From positions 1,116,001-1,180,000 of the forward strand of contig JAACJP010000002.1 in the NCBI GenBank assembly GCA_013368375.1: a stretch of 64,000 nt of DNA, written 5' to 3'. The number at the start of each line of letters is the position of its first letter. The stretch's first letter is position 1. Both the position numbers and the translations under genes were made by a program. This stretch comes from Tricholomella constricta. Lineage: Eukaryota; Basidiomycota; Agaricomycetes; Agaricales; Lyophyllaceae. Under the pieces are notes generated by a model, which was not told the origin of the DNA, did no database searches, and saw only the letters and a program-made list of their open reading frames with translations. Shown piece by piece: positions 50,871-62,154 of this stretch.

Positions 50871-51413
50871 TTTGCCTGCAGCTGAGCTAGAGTGCCCGTC
50901 GCTGGCCAACGTTGAGGAGCGTTGATGAGAAATATGTATTGCGTAAACTCCGATCGTGTTAACGGCGATTTCCTTCTCTCGCCACAACTTCACGCATCTC
51001 TCACCAGAACTCAACTTTCTCGAACCCTTGTCAGCCAGGGATTCCACTTTAACAAGCGTGCTACCGGTACCCAATGCTCTTCTTGTCTAGCCAAGTACTT
51101 ATGTTCGCCCGTGTATAACTGACCAAGCCCTGGGACTCTGAACTTTTTAGGACTTGCATACCTTTGACATGCCTATGTCGCCTTGTGGCTCTCACTGGCC
51201 TCTGACATCCTTTCGGACTCTCTGTGGGCTGCTTTTCTTGTCGTCGACCAGTCTGCGTCCGTGCGTCAATTAATACCACGTGACTTTAAGCAGTGGCATA
51301 TGGGGGGTTCGGAGCCACAAACGATTGGTTTTCCACCCTCCTTTGCCCTCTGTATTCTCTGTCCTATATCCGCTCCTGCCACCAGCTTACTGTCTCTGCC
51401 TCCAATCACCTCG
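50871..51413. promoter_or_regulatory. divergent promoter (AMP-binding-like / H1 paralogue 2)
   Basis: 543 nt lie between two divergent starts. CACGTG lies at 51277-51282, 132 nt before the H1 start. No gene is visible. Confidence 0.4.
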
Positions 51414-52584
51414 ATGCCTATAACTGCTAAGAAAGCCAACACCAAGGCTGCCGTAAAGGCCAATGGCGCCGCCCACAAGTCTCGTGTCTCGCCTCATCCG
51501 CCATGGGTGGATATGATCAAGGTTGGTTGCAGCTTCATCCTCGGCCACTCGTCTTGCCGCAGTATCTTATCTAGGGCTATAGGAATGTATCATTGCCCAT
51601 CCCGGAGATGCTCGTGCTGGTGTTTCACGTCCCATGATCAAGAAGGTCCGTGCTCGGCGTCCCACATTGCCCCCTTTCATCCTTATCCGACTATACAGTT
51701 CGTCGAGGACAAGTACCGCATTGCTCTTGACCATGCTGCCGCCGGTCAACTCAACCGCGCAATCACCTCAGGCAGCGAGAAAGGCACTTTCCTGCTTCCA
51801 AAAGGTAGAAGCTCTCCAATCCTGACATGATACATTTCTCAGTAAGCACTTTCCTCTAAGGTCCCTCTGGGAAAGTAAAGCTCGCTCCTAAGGCTCGTCT
51901 TGATGCCGCGAAAGAGGTGTGTATTCTTTGTTCTGGTTTCTGGTTTCACAGATAACATGGCTATTCTTCTACCCTCAAGAATACCAAGCCCGTTTCTAAG
52001 AAGCCAGCGTCTACGAAGGCTGCGGCGACCAAAGTACCGGCCACCAAAGCGAAAGTTGCTCTCGCGAAGCCCATTGCTGCGAGAAAGGTTTCTATCGCTC
52101 GGTCGCCGACTAAGGCCAAGGCTGCAACGGCTGCTAAGACCAAACGCGCCACCGCTAAACCTACTATCGCTACGAAGCCCGCCAGGAAGACTACCACTAC
52201 TACGGCGAAAACTGCCGCAGCCAAGAGACCGTCGGCAACGCCAAAGAAAGCCACTACCGCCAAAAAGGGGGTAGCGAAGAAAGTAAACGCCTATGCTAAG
52301 TGTCATATGAAGAGTTACTTATCCTGGCATCCTTTAGGCCGTCACAGGTGAAGCGAAAAAACCTGCAAGGAAGCCAAAGTCGGCCGCAACTACCAAGGCT
52401 CGGGCAGCTGCGCCTTCCTCCAAGGCCAAACTCGCCACAAAGGCTAAACCTGCTTCCAAGGCTAAGCCTACTTCAAGGACTGCTACCGCGAAGAAACAGG
52501 CATCATCAAAGATGGTCAGTATTATTATGGTCCATGTGGCTGAAACCTTAGACTGACGTGTGCATTAACGTATGGTAGGCTTAA
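51414..52584 (+). CDS. linker histone H1, paralogue 2
   Basis: The start is the ATG at 51414 (MPITAKKANTKAAVKANGAA). The globular domain reads SPHPPWVDMIKECIIAHPGD, GVSRPMIKKFVEDKYRI, GQLNRAITSGSEKGTFLLPKG, PSGKVKLAPKARLDAAKE. The C-terminal arm is made of Lys/Ala/Thr repeats with SPTK, a possible CDK site. The last intron sits just before the end: KM is joined to a final exon holding only GCT TAA (52579-52584). Intron positions in the globular domain match the other two H1 genes. It faces paralogue 1 across the AMP-binding-like gene. Confidence 0.93.
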
Positions 52585-54504
52585 TGACGTTGATTTTTTG
52601 AAGCACCCACGATATGGCGGTGTAATAATCTATCTTTCTGGCTGAAATGACCTTGTATTGTTTTTTAAATATCGATATGTGGTATATATGGGTTCCCCAG
52701 CGGCGCGCACACAGCCGACCTACCGGCTGATGTCGCTTTCTGTACTCCTAGTAGTTACAATGTATGTATGTGCTCTGTGATTTTGGACCACCTTCAAATG
52801 ACATTATACGACTTTCTATGTAATTCGATTGCACAGTGTGCAAACACAACGGTCCGAGGATGACATCGACGTGGGTAAGATTGGTATAATATTGCGTGTT
52901 TGAATACGGAACGAAACGTGCTTTGGGAGTACCCTCTCCGCAATACCAGTCCAGATGGCCGCAGAATATTCGACACTACCAAAGGCACTCATTTCAAGTT
53001 GACAGGATGGCCTTGTATTCTGCGTGGCTTTTTTGAATACCATCTTCCTTTGAAGACAACGGGGAAGGACTATGTGTACCTTCTGGCTTTCTTTGTTGTG
53101 CATGCCAAAGCCGAGCCTTCAGGTTATACTTTGAATGCTGTTCATTAAGCCAAATAACGATGAGCCAATGGGAGGCATTAAACCGTACGTCTTAAATTGC
53201 TCTCTCACAAATCCAGAGGTGCGAGCTTATGTTCCTTGAAGTTCAGCCCTGTTGAGAAGCGAGATCAGACAGATGATGATCATATTAATGGAGGTGGGGA
53301 AGAGGCGCGTATCTTGATCTCGTCTTGGGTCGTCCGGAAGTGAGATAACGTGTCGGTAGCGTTGAGATACCACATCCGCTACATGCCTTGCAGCCTACGC
53401 TTTCAACTCCTGGAGCCCAGGGAACAAGCTCAGACCAAATGCAGTGAAGTCCTTGGCAGAGAAACATGCAACAGCGAGGTCGCCGCCAGTGTCCTTATCA
53501 TCGAGCATATAAAATTGAGCGAAGTTATTACTCTCGTTCAGAGGTGGTAACGTAGGGTGAAGTTCCGGTGGCAACTCGATGTCCGATAGAGGCGCTCCAT
53601 CAAAACATAATATTCATAGCATGTCGTTTGGCGTCTCCAGAGCTGATATAGGGCTGTTGCTGGAAGTATGAAATCGGGTCAGTCGAATGCGCGTGGTGCA
53701 AGTGGCGCGGCAGTCTTTCTGCCGATTGGAAAAAGAGTGGGTAATTTCTGTCAAGCTCAAAAGAGACAGACGTACTGAGCTCAGCTTTCCAAGGTTTGCG
53801 ATGGCAACATTGTATGCCTCGGGGGCAATATATATACACTCTCTGGGAGAGTCTAAGCAAACTTGCAGTCATAGCAATAGTTGTAGACTCCAGTGACCGT
53901 CGTTGACGCGAAAGAACAATACATATTCAGAAGGTAGTGAAAGTCCAAGCGGTAGCATTGTTGACTGATTCTGTTCGCCTTCAAGTCATAAAATCACGAT
54001 CGTGCCAGTATGGTTTTGGCGCTTAAGTTAGATGATTGATTAGAGTATGAAACGCAAGTGTCTTGTTCGCGACCTCAATGACCTGTATACAACAACAATA
54101 GAATCAAGTTCAGTACGCCACGGTAAAACGTAGTCAAGACTTTACGTCTACCTCAATCCTGGGTTCAACTGAAGTTGCAGACGCACTTGCTTGACTAGGC
54201 AAAACCCATTTCTTCCCGGCTATAGTCGTGCATGGATCAATGGGCTTCGCGCCCGAAACTGAGACTAGGCCAAAGAGCGTTATCCCGGCAAAACACTTCG
54301 TCGGTCATGATTTTTGTGGCGTTTCGAATTCTCGAAGCTCGACCAAGTCTTTCACCATCTTGTCTCCGTCCTCCTTGGGGCTCTGCATACCCAAGCGTTA
54401 AAAGAGGCATAAAACCAGTATCCTGTTCTACACGACTTTTCCAGATCCACTTGACCCATCACAACCCGCCCAAATCTATGGGAATCTCACAAACTCGTTG
54501 CATA
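52585..54504. other. gap with a peptidase relic
   Basis: 1.9 kb without an intact gene. It contains the S41-like relic at 53395-53872. The rest holds scattered ORFs without conserved motifs. Confidence 0.45.
53395..53872 (-). pseudogene. relic of an S41-type peptidase-like protein
   Basis: The minus strand reads SVSFELDRNYPLFFQSAERL ... QQQPYISSGDAKRHAMNIMF, then needs a one-base shift to continue DGAPLSDIELPPELHPTLPP, NNFAQFYMLDDKDTGG, FSAKDFTAFGLSLFPGLQEL, followed by an in-frame TAG (53397-53395). Coding character continues beyond that stop for about 40 codons. The YMLDD-TG-LA-FSA-F-GL-LK pattern is like that of secreted fungal S41-family (ustP-type) peptidase proteins. The shift and the stop mark it as broken. 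The family call is from memory of the pattern only. Confidence 0.45.
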
Positions 54505-55421
54505 TCAAGCGGCTTTGTCCACATGATCCAGCCAAGGTGGAAAAGCCGTGGGCAAATTATCAAAATGGACGTCCGGATACGTCTCACGGATCGTCTTTAC
54601 CAACTCTTTATACATGAGCTATGCATGCAACTTTGAGTAAGGAGACAACGTTAAGATGTCGTCCGATCCGACGCACCTGATATCCCTCTCGATTCAAGTG
54701 GAGCCCGTCGTACAGGAACTGGCTCAGTGACTGTTCGCCCTTGCCGGCTGCTTCCCACAAGGCGGTCCAAACGTCTGTGAAGCCTACGTGCTTTTCCTGT
54801 GCGACGTCTCTTACAGCCTCAGCGTATTTCCTTGTGGTTTCGAAGTGCCGATCTAATGATTGGGGTGGGCTCCTCGACTCCAGATCTGCCCGTCGCTGAT
54901 AGGTGTTCACCGGTGGCGGGGATATTAAAATGATGCGCGTAGTCGGAGAGTGATAGCGGGAATCGGGCGAGTGGACAAGGTCAACCCAATCCCTCAGATT
55001 CGAGGCAAATTTCGTGAGCGAGACATGCTGTGGCGACGGCCAGATGCAAGCATCATTGGCTCCGAACCAGATAGTCAGAAGACGGATCTTTGGTACGTTT
55101 TCCTGGTCGCGAGTAGTCGCGAGACACTGGATCGAGATGACCTTAATTGTAACCTCGGCATAAAAAGTAAGGCGACACTCACTTGCTTGAAAACGGGCAT
55201 CGCCCAATCCGTGCTATAGCCCGATAGACCCCGATTCAATACATCGAGCTTTCTTGCGTACACATCTTCAACAGCGCCGGCATCGATTGCAGCGCCCATA
55301 TTGATCACTGTCGACACTTACGAGAGAGTTGCTGCCCGAAACCCTCTAGCCCTGGAGTCCATGCACCCTGCGTGATGGAGTCCCCAAACAGCATAATGAC
55401 ATCCTGAATGTTCGCCGCCAT
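54505..55421 (-). CDS. IAH1: IAH1-type SGNH esterase (isoamyl acetate hydrolase family)
   Basis: The start is the ATG at 55421 (MAANIQDVIMLFGDSITQGA); TGA is at 54507-54505. All SGNH blocks are present: GDSITQG with the catalytic Ser, YARKLDVLNRGLSGYSTDWA (block II Gly), IWFGANDACI (block III Asn), and YDGLHLNREGYQ with the catalytic Asp and His. The last exon reads YKELVKTIRETYPDV to HVDKAA. The size (about 250-260 residues) fits IAH1, a cytosolic hydrolase of short-chain acetate esters. Four or five exons; the second joins LS to YARKLD, its acceptor being uncertain by a few codons. Confidence 0.85.
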
Positions 55422-55850
55422 CCCGATCCTCGATTTTTTTACTATAGAGGTGCAGTGGGATGTGACTGAACGTGAAATGAGTAGCCGATTTGACCGATCA
55501 TATATATGTAATCTATCCATCCATCCATCGCGATATCCATCAATGGTGGCTAAAATTAAAGATATAAACAGTACTTGGCATCGAAACATACCGTGACCTG
55601 ACTGTGCATTAGATGCAAAAGTTTCCAAAGACTTAAACAGAGTGGTCCTTAAGGTCACGATACTGCTCGCAATACTCGGCACTGATATTGTAATAATAGC
55701 GCACGAAATTCCCATAAGAAATTCACTGTAGCTGCATTGGTGAGCGAGCCGCAAGCTTCCGCGTTGATCATGGTGGGCAGGATGACAGAAGTGTTAACCG
55801 AGTCCCGATTCATCGTGACTTTTTCGTTTCTGAACTGATCGCCCACTTCC
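55422..55850. promoter_or_regulatory. divergent promoter (IAH1-type / SEN34)
   Basis: 429 nt lie between two divergent starts. AT-rich DNA is near 55,440-55,600. No gene or recognisable site was seen. Confidence 0.4.
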
Positions 55851-56995
55851 ATGGCCGCAGACTTGCAACGAATACGGCTTCGTATTTCCAACAAGAAGGC
55901 CTATATATGGGATGTAGATGGTGCTGTATCCCTTTCAAATACTTTGATGGAAATGAAGGGCCTGATCCTCGTTAAGGATAGACATTTCGACGGTCCGGTC
56001 AAAACATCATATCTGTGGTATCTTAACTGGGACCTTGCCCCATCTATCGCAACAAAATGCTTTTCTTGGGATACCCCTTGTACTCATGCCTGAAGAAGTA
56101 GTTTTGCTGGTGGAGAACGGTGCGCAATCACTCATTGACTTCGATGCTTCTTACCAGGATTTCCCCTCCATTTAGAATACGCAATACTGGTTGACGACCC
56201 ACATGCTCACCATCAACCGAATCTCGAACAACTCGAAAAGTGGAATGTAGAGCAACAAGAGGTTATCAAGCAACAAATAGCCGTACTGGAGGCGAAAGGA
56301 GCGAAGGAGAGCACCAATACAGGTCGCGCCATGTCCGCCGAAGCACTACGAAAGCGCCAAGCGCGCGAGGAAAACAGGGCCGCGAAAGAGAAGTTGCTTC
56401 AGGCAGGCGGCGACCCCGAGAGCCTTGGAGGATTGTTAGCTCCCGAGGTCAGCTTAGAGGCAGGATCGCGTCCGCAAGGTCAGGATACACCTGAAAGCAA
56501 GACCTTGTCTTCCGGCCACACCGTCGTAATCCCAGCATCTTCCACTTCATCACTCGATTGGTACGATCCGAATGCATCATGTTCTTACACTACTATCGCT
56601 GCAGCGAAAGCGGCCGGAATTTGGGATTACCCTTCTACATTGCAAGAACGCGCCAAGTGTGGTGTTTTCAGGAGTCTTTGGGAACAAGGCTACTTCATGG
56701 GCGGAGGTATCAAATTTGGAGGCGATTACTTGGTCTATCCCGGTTCGTTTCTATGTTGCTTGTGTGAAGCCAAGGAAATTAACTGTCGACTTGTAATTTA
56801 GGCGATCCTCTGCGTTACCATTCGCATTTCGCGGCCTCAGTGTTGGACTCGCCGCTCTCTTCGTTACGAACCATGGAGATCGTCGCGCACGGGAGACTGG
56901 GAACAGCTACGAAAAAGGCGCATCTACTGTGTGGCTGGGATGACGAAAAGAAGGATGTTTCCTACCTAACCATCGAATGGGCAGGCTTTGGTTGA
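55851..56995 (+). CDS. SEN34: tRNA-splicing endonuclease subunit SEN34
   Basis: The start is the ATG at 55851 (MAADLQRIRLRISNKKAYIWD); TGA is at 56993-56995. The second exon carries SKHHICGILTGTLPHLSQQN and GIPLVLMPEEVVLLVEN. A charged coiled middle follows (LRKRQAREENRAAKEKLLQ). The catalytic half reads LQERAKCGVFRSLWEQGYFM, FGGDYLVYPGDPLRYHSHFA and TKKAHLLCGWDDEKKDVSYL, ending TIEWAGFG. The YLVYPGDP tyrosine region, the His of HSHF (56819-56827) and the Lys of TKKAHLLC form the nuclease triad. SEN34 cleaves the 3' splice site of intron-containing pre-tRNAs in the SEN complex. It converges with the EI24 gene, 72 nt away. Confidence 0.92.
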
Positions 56996-57067
56996 TAAAG
57001 TCGAGGTCGAGAAACATGTACATGAATGTATTCAGGTATAACGTCATGCACGCATCTACAGGTCCAG

Positions 57068-58506
57068 CTAGTCAAACTTTCGCCGACCAATATTGACTCG
57101 ATCTCTTGCTGGGCGTATTGCTGGTCGGGAAATTTCCTTGCGCTCCATGGTTTCTCCTTCCTCAACGGCATCAGTGGTATCGCTCAGTGTACGGCCATGT
57201 CCAGGCCGTTTACGAGGACCAACGCTGAGTATCCTTACGATTGTGTCGTTCAGCCACATTACAAGGGCAAAGATGGGTAGACGAATGGGTACGAATGGCG
57301 AAGGATGTCGGATGATATCTGAATTTTCAGGCGCTGGCGGGAGTGGGTTATACGGATCGCTCGGAACAGGTCGAGCAACCATCGCCAGGATAATGTACTG
57401 CATCCTCGAACGTCAGGATACGCACCGGAATAAATGAAATAGACACCCACTAAAGGGAACACGAGAGCGAAAATTGCGGCATTAGCAAGTCCAGCGCCAC
57501 ACGTACACAGAGCGGCGGAAGGTAGGCCTGATGATGGATAATGGCATGACGGACGCGAACAGGGGAGATAATGACGAACCGAAAGCAAAATAGTAGGCCC
57601 ATCTTTCCTCGAGATGTCGAATTCGACGTGGTAGTGACAGTCCACGAGCAACCCATACGAACCTAATAACCTTCAGCGCACTCATTTGTGGCAGAAGGAG
57701 ATGTGGCTTACTCAAAGCAGTAATACCTGGTTCGAAGAAGACCGTCAACTGTCTGTTAAACATTTTCCACAAGCCACGCACGCATCAACCCAACACAAAA
57801 ACACAAATCCGGTCGCCCGTCCGATGTAGGGAATGTTATGCAGAGCGAAGGATACAACGACAGAGTTGAAGACCATGACTACACGATACGCTGAAGTCGC
57901 GATTGCCGTCAGCATACCGGTGTAGGTTGCAGGCTGATGTTGGGTAGTCGCGCGAGTCCCATACTGCAATGTATAGGTACGTTTCGCTATGATCGAGCAC
58001 CAGGAGCTCTGAAAGAAATAGAACACTATTCCGTGCTTCGTGGCTCATAATCCAACAGGAGAACTCACGTTCAGATAGAATGAAACGCCCACAACAGGCA
58101 AAAGCCAAAATGCGTGATAAAACCAGCCGATATTCCTATGAAACCATCTTTGCTGGTCTTGTACGATTGGCAGAAGAAGCAGATCGAAAGTGTATATCGA
58201 AATGAGTGACAAAGAGTTCAGGAGTAGCGATTTATAGACGTTGGCACGGATCTCAGCGTCACTATACTTGAACATGGTCAAATTGTTCGACAGGGCAAAG
58301 AAGCGTTGAGCCTACCCCGCTATGGTGGTGACTACGGCATTCCAACGGAACGCATCGCATAAACCACGCCAGACCCACTTGAGCTGGAGCTTCAACGACT
58401 CCCGAAAAGAGATGAACGATGGATATGATTGGCGAGACGAGACATGGGGAGGCTCTGCGGAATTGAAAGGTTGATAGTGGGTAGTGGGGCGATATGAAGC
58501 AGCCAT
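57068..58506 (-). CDS. EI24-domain membrane protein
   Basis: The start is the ATG at 58506 (MAASYRPTTHYQPFNSAEPP); the stop is at 57068. Exons carry SLKLQLKWVWRGLCDAFRW, NSLSLISIYTFDLLLLPIVQ, WFHRNIGWFYHAFWLLPVVGVSFYLN, CSIIAKRTYTLQYG, VMVFNSVVVSFALHNIPYIG and CWVDA. Next come VWVARGLSLPRRIRHLEERWAYYFAFG, LPSAALCTCGAGLANAAIFAL, and a polar tail (LSVGPRKRPGHGRTLSD). The NIGW...LWLLPVVG and RHLEERWAYYFAFGLPS blocks are those of EI24 (etoposide-induced 2.4) proteins, ER membrane proteins linked to autophagy in animals. The fungal role is not established. At least six exons. Confidence 0.88.
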
Positions 58507-59076
58507 TAGCCACCTATTTCGCGCCGTGTGATCGAGAGGGCTCCTCCTCCCCTGCAACGAAGTGGACGTTCGGGACACGACGCTGCAAACCCTAACCACA
58601 AATTGGGGGGTACCACGTGCTGGGGTTTGATTGACATCATGCCCAACGCGTTGTGGCGTCGCTACTTGTACTCAGCCTCCTGACCGATTCGGGACCACAA
58701 ATAAATAGATCCCATGTACCTGCTCTGTTACAGAACATGTAGGCTACGGCTGAAACGAAGGACAAGCGCACGATATGTAGTACACTCTGGCGCAATAATT
58801 TACATTACACAAGATAAGGATGGATGCTAACAAACAACGACAGAAAGCGACTGGAATACGGAGGGGGGAGGGGAAATTGTACAGCCGGACACAGGATTCT
58901 ACCATCGGACCAGCGAAATTTCATGTCGAATAGATGACCAGGAAGATATAGGGAATATAAAATGAAAGAAAGGCGCTCAAAGAGGGATAAGGATGAATGC
59001 AAGTATGAATGCAAGTGATCTATGACCTCTTGGTTGGCTGTGAAGTTCAAATTCAGCATTTAGTCGTCGATCACAC
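58507..59076. promoter_or_regulatory. EI24 promoter and H1 paralogue 3 3' flank
   Basis: 570 nt, non-coding. A CACGTG E-box is at about 58614-58619, upstream of the minus-strand EI24 start. The right half is AT-rich and likely H1 3' UTR. Confidence 0.4.
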
Positions 59077-60357
59077 TTAGGCTCCTACCTTCTTCCGTGG
59101 AGCTGCTTTCGCTGCGGATGGTTTGGCGGCAGGTTTCGCAGAAGGTTTCGCAGCAGGTTTCGCAGCAGGTTTCGTTGCAGCCTTCTTAAGAGGCATCTTC
59201 TTCGCCGCTGCTTTGGCTTTCGTGGTGGGTGTTGTACCGGTGACCTCCTGTTATCAAAAGTCAGAAACTGATAAACCCATATACACGCCGTCTTACGCTC
59301 ACCTTCTTCGCTGATGCGCGCTTCGACGTCATCGTTTTCTTCTTAGTAGGCGCAGCTTTCGCTTTGCCTGCGAGAACCTTTTTCGCGGGCGGTGCAGTCT
59401 TTTTCGCGGGCGGTGCAGCCTTTTTCACAGGCGTGACGGTCTTTGACAATTTCACAATAGGTTTCTTAACAGTCGGTAACTTCGCTGCCGTCACGGCCTT
59501 TTTCGCAGCGGCACCTTTACCTTTGGTGGAATACGTCTTGACGGCGGCTTTAGTGGAAGATTTGGTGGTGGCAGCCTTGGTGGTGGAGGATTTAGCGGTA
59601 GACTTCGTGGTGGATGCTTTAGTCGTGACTTTAGGTTTGACAGCTGATTTTGGCTTCGCAGCAGGTTTGTTCTATCCAAGCATTCAGTACAGTTGATCCA
59701 ACAAACAATTAAATGGGCTTTATTGACCTCCTTAGCCGCAGATGTGTCCACTGCTTTGGTTTTCGGTGCAAGTTTAACACGACCAGATGGTCCTGGGGTG
59801 ATAACTCAATATACTGAATCGTGAGTGGCATTGGAAAGCCCGTTACCTTTTGGAAGAACGAAAACGCCCTTCTCGCTCCCCGTCGCGAGCGCTTTAGAGA
59901 GCTGAGTATTCTGTGCAGCACCAATCTCGAGTTTGTACGTCGTTTCAACATATCTAGAAGTGATGTTTAGTCGTGCGAAAGGTCGCTCGAGGAACTTCAC
60001 TACTTCTTAATCTGTGGCCGGGAAACGCCAATGCGGGCGTCTTCGGTGTGAGTAGCAATGCATTCCTGTGGGGGATAGTTGAGCGCTCGGTAAAGAACTA
60101 CGATGATGCGGCGGGTCGACTGGGAATGCTAAAATAGGGACATAGCGCTCAAAGCGCCCTAAGCCCAGGTGCATGCCAGCAAAACAGCGTTTACTGAGAT
60201 TCAAACGCACTGAGATGCCTGGAGAGGAATAGATAACATAAAACATGACGAAAGTGCAAACCTTGATCATTTCTGCCCATGGAGGATGAGCAGGTGCGGC
60301 CCTAGTGGCAGCTTTCTTCGAGGCGGGTTTGGACGTGGTTGGCTTCTTGGTGGACAT
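59077..60357 (-). CDS. linker histone H1, paralogue 3
   Basis: The start is the ATG at 60357 (MSTKKPTTSKPASKKAATRA); TAA is at 59079-59077. The globular domain begins almost at once: AHPPWAEMIKECIATHTED, GVSRPQIKKYVETTYKLE, QNTQLSKALATGSEKGVFVLPKG, PSGRVKLAPK. The C-terminal arm is very Lys/Ala-rich, with tandem AKPAAKPSAKP units and KKAAPPAKKTAPPAKK. It has six exons with the same globular-domain intron positions as paralogues 1 and 2, and the shortest N-terminal arm of the three. Confidence 0.93.
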
Positions 60358-60506
60358 TGTGTGTTTGTAACGCTCTCCGGAAGTCTTGCGGCGAGTGGTC
60401 GTTGACGGGGAAGGGCGGAGAGCGGTAAAAATGCAAGGGCACAAGAAGCGGGTAAGATAAACCTTGCTTGAAAAGGGGGGTTTGATAACAGAGGTCTGCT
60501 CGCCTA

Positions 60507-60512
60507 TTTATA
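60507..60512 (-). promoter_or_regulatory. TATA box of H1 paralogue 3
   Basis: TATAAA on the minus strand (in context GTATAAATAGG) lies 150 nt upstream of the ATG at 60357. A GTCATGTGAT E-box-like site is just upstream at 60531-60540. Confidence 0.5.
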
Positions 60513-61463
60513 CAAACACGATCGCGTTACATCACATGACCTGTCGCGTCGCAATCAACAAACTTTCGCATCATGGAACAAAGTCCATTTTGAGAAGTCA
60601 GACATGCTGTGTGTGCCGCTCTCGGCTCCGTACAAATAATGCATCCCAACAACAAGACTTGGGTGGCTTCATTTCTTGTGAAAATATGCTCCTTGTTCGC
60701 CACAGACCCTCCCGAGCCTCGTGCAATCCAAGACACATTCGCATGCTCTTTTCCAGGCCTCAGAGTAATCTACAATAGTCCATGCACTGCTTCACCGCAT
60801 TCATGTAATTGGGCCTTTGATAATAAGACGAGGCAATGACCCTTCAAAGTACTCGCGCGACCAAAATAACAGCAGAACCCGTGCAGTGTTCAGACATTAT
60901 CTGTCTACACGGCGTCGATGAGATCTGTATGTGGTCGAACTGAAATTGGGACATGAATTATAAGCGTCCCAATATACCGCCATCCAGCACATCATTCGGT
61001 GCTCGCAGCTCTCAAATATTCCAGTTTTAGTTATCGGCGTCGATTGATTTCAAGGCAGTGAAACGAACGATTGATTGGCAGTTAACAATCAATTATTTCT
61101 TTTACAACGACGGGAGGATCAAAGACCCACTTTGAAGTGCATTCAGAGCACGACACCCCAGCGAGATGAAGCCCAGTGCCATTTGATTACAGAGGGCCAA
61201 AAACAATGTCTAGTATTACTGGCAATCAATTGCATAGACTGCACAGTCTGCACTCCCAAACTTCCACTGAGGCGGCGATTAAGCCATCGAAGGCAATTCG
61301 CTTGCTTGCAGGTTCCATGGGCTGAATGCTATACCACTACCGGTGCTGCACCAGGTGCAACTCTTTTAGCACACACGCGACAATTCAGGATCAATCACGT
61401 GTTCTCCTCGAGCCCGATTTTGCAACCTGCTTTGTGTCTGTTCGTTGCATACTTTTTTCGAGG
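60513..61463. other. intergenic, divergent promoters of H1-3 and MZM1
   Basis: About 1 kb with no supported gene. The ORF track-like open frames here lack conserved blocks. It includes the H1-3 upstream region and the MZM1 promoter. Confidence 0.4.
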
Positions 61464-62098
61464 ATGTCGATAACTCCAGCAATGAATGCAGCCGCAAGGT
61501 CTGCATATCGAAGTCTCTACCGTGCTTCGAGCTCCACCTTCGCTGGTATGATTGCCCGCACATTAGCCGCAATAGTATTCACTCAACCAGTGTCAACTAG
61601 GTGACGAACATGTCCTCAAAGGTCTGATCATAACACATCATTTCCAGCTGTCTCATGCCGCTAACATAGATCATTCCTCTAGCGTTTCGTATGAAAATGA
61701 GATTCGACGCCATAGCTGCACGGGCCATTGTCGACCCGGAAACTTACGAACAACAGACACAATTCGGGAGAGAGGTTGCTGAAGTGTTGAAAAAGAACAT
61801 CGTCCAGGGAGTCAGAGTTTCTAATGCGCAGAATGAGGCCGAGGGCATGGATACATTCCGTGCGTTTTACAAGTTCCAGCGCTGGCACATGCTGATCCTT
61901 GTCTTTCATAGAGCTGCGGCTAACCAAGCATACGGAACTGGGGTCTAACGAGACAATAAAGAGCCCGCCGCCCACAGAACGGTCAAATCGCAGTGCACGG
62001 AGACGTGAGAAGAGTTTGCAGGAACATCATACGTGTGTATCTTCCTTGCTTCCTGTGTCAATGAATTTCTCAACCCAAGCTGACTTTCAGCTCCGTGA
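61464..62098 (+). CDS. MZM1: MZM1, LYR-motif complex III assembly chaperone
   Basis: Exons are 61464-61545, 61601-61621, 61683-61859, 61912-62004 and 62091-62098, giving 126 residues. The LYR-family motif is near the start ([16 protein letters not shown]). Next come [58 protein letters not shown] and a basic end. This is the full layout of MZM1/LYRM7, the matrix chaperone that holds the Rieske protein Rip1 before its insertion into complex III. The last intron is inferred: reading through it gives a stop at 62117 and about 161 residues, longer than usual. A second ATG at 61482 is possible. Confidence 0.82.
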
Positions 62099-62154
62099 CA
62101 GATGTTGCTCCGCATAATGACTCCTTCGCCTCCTTCTCACCTTCCCACCTCCCA

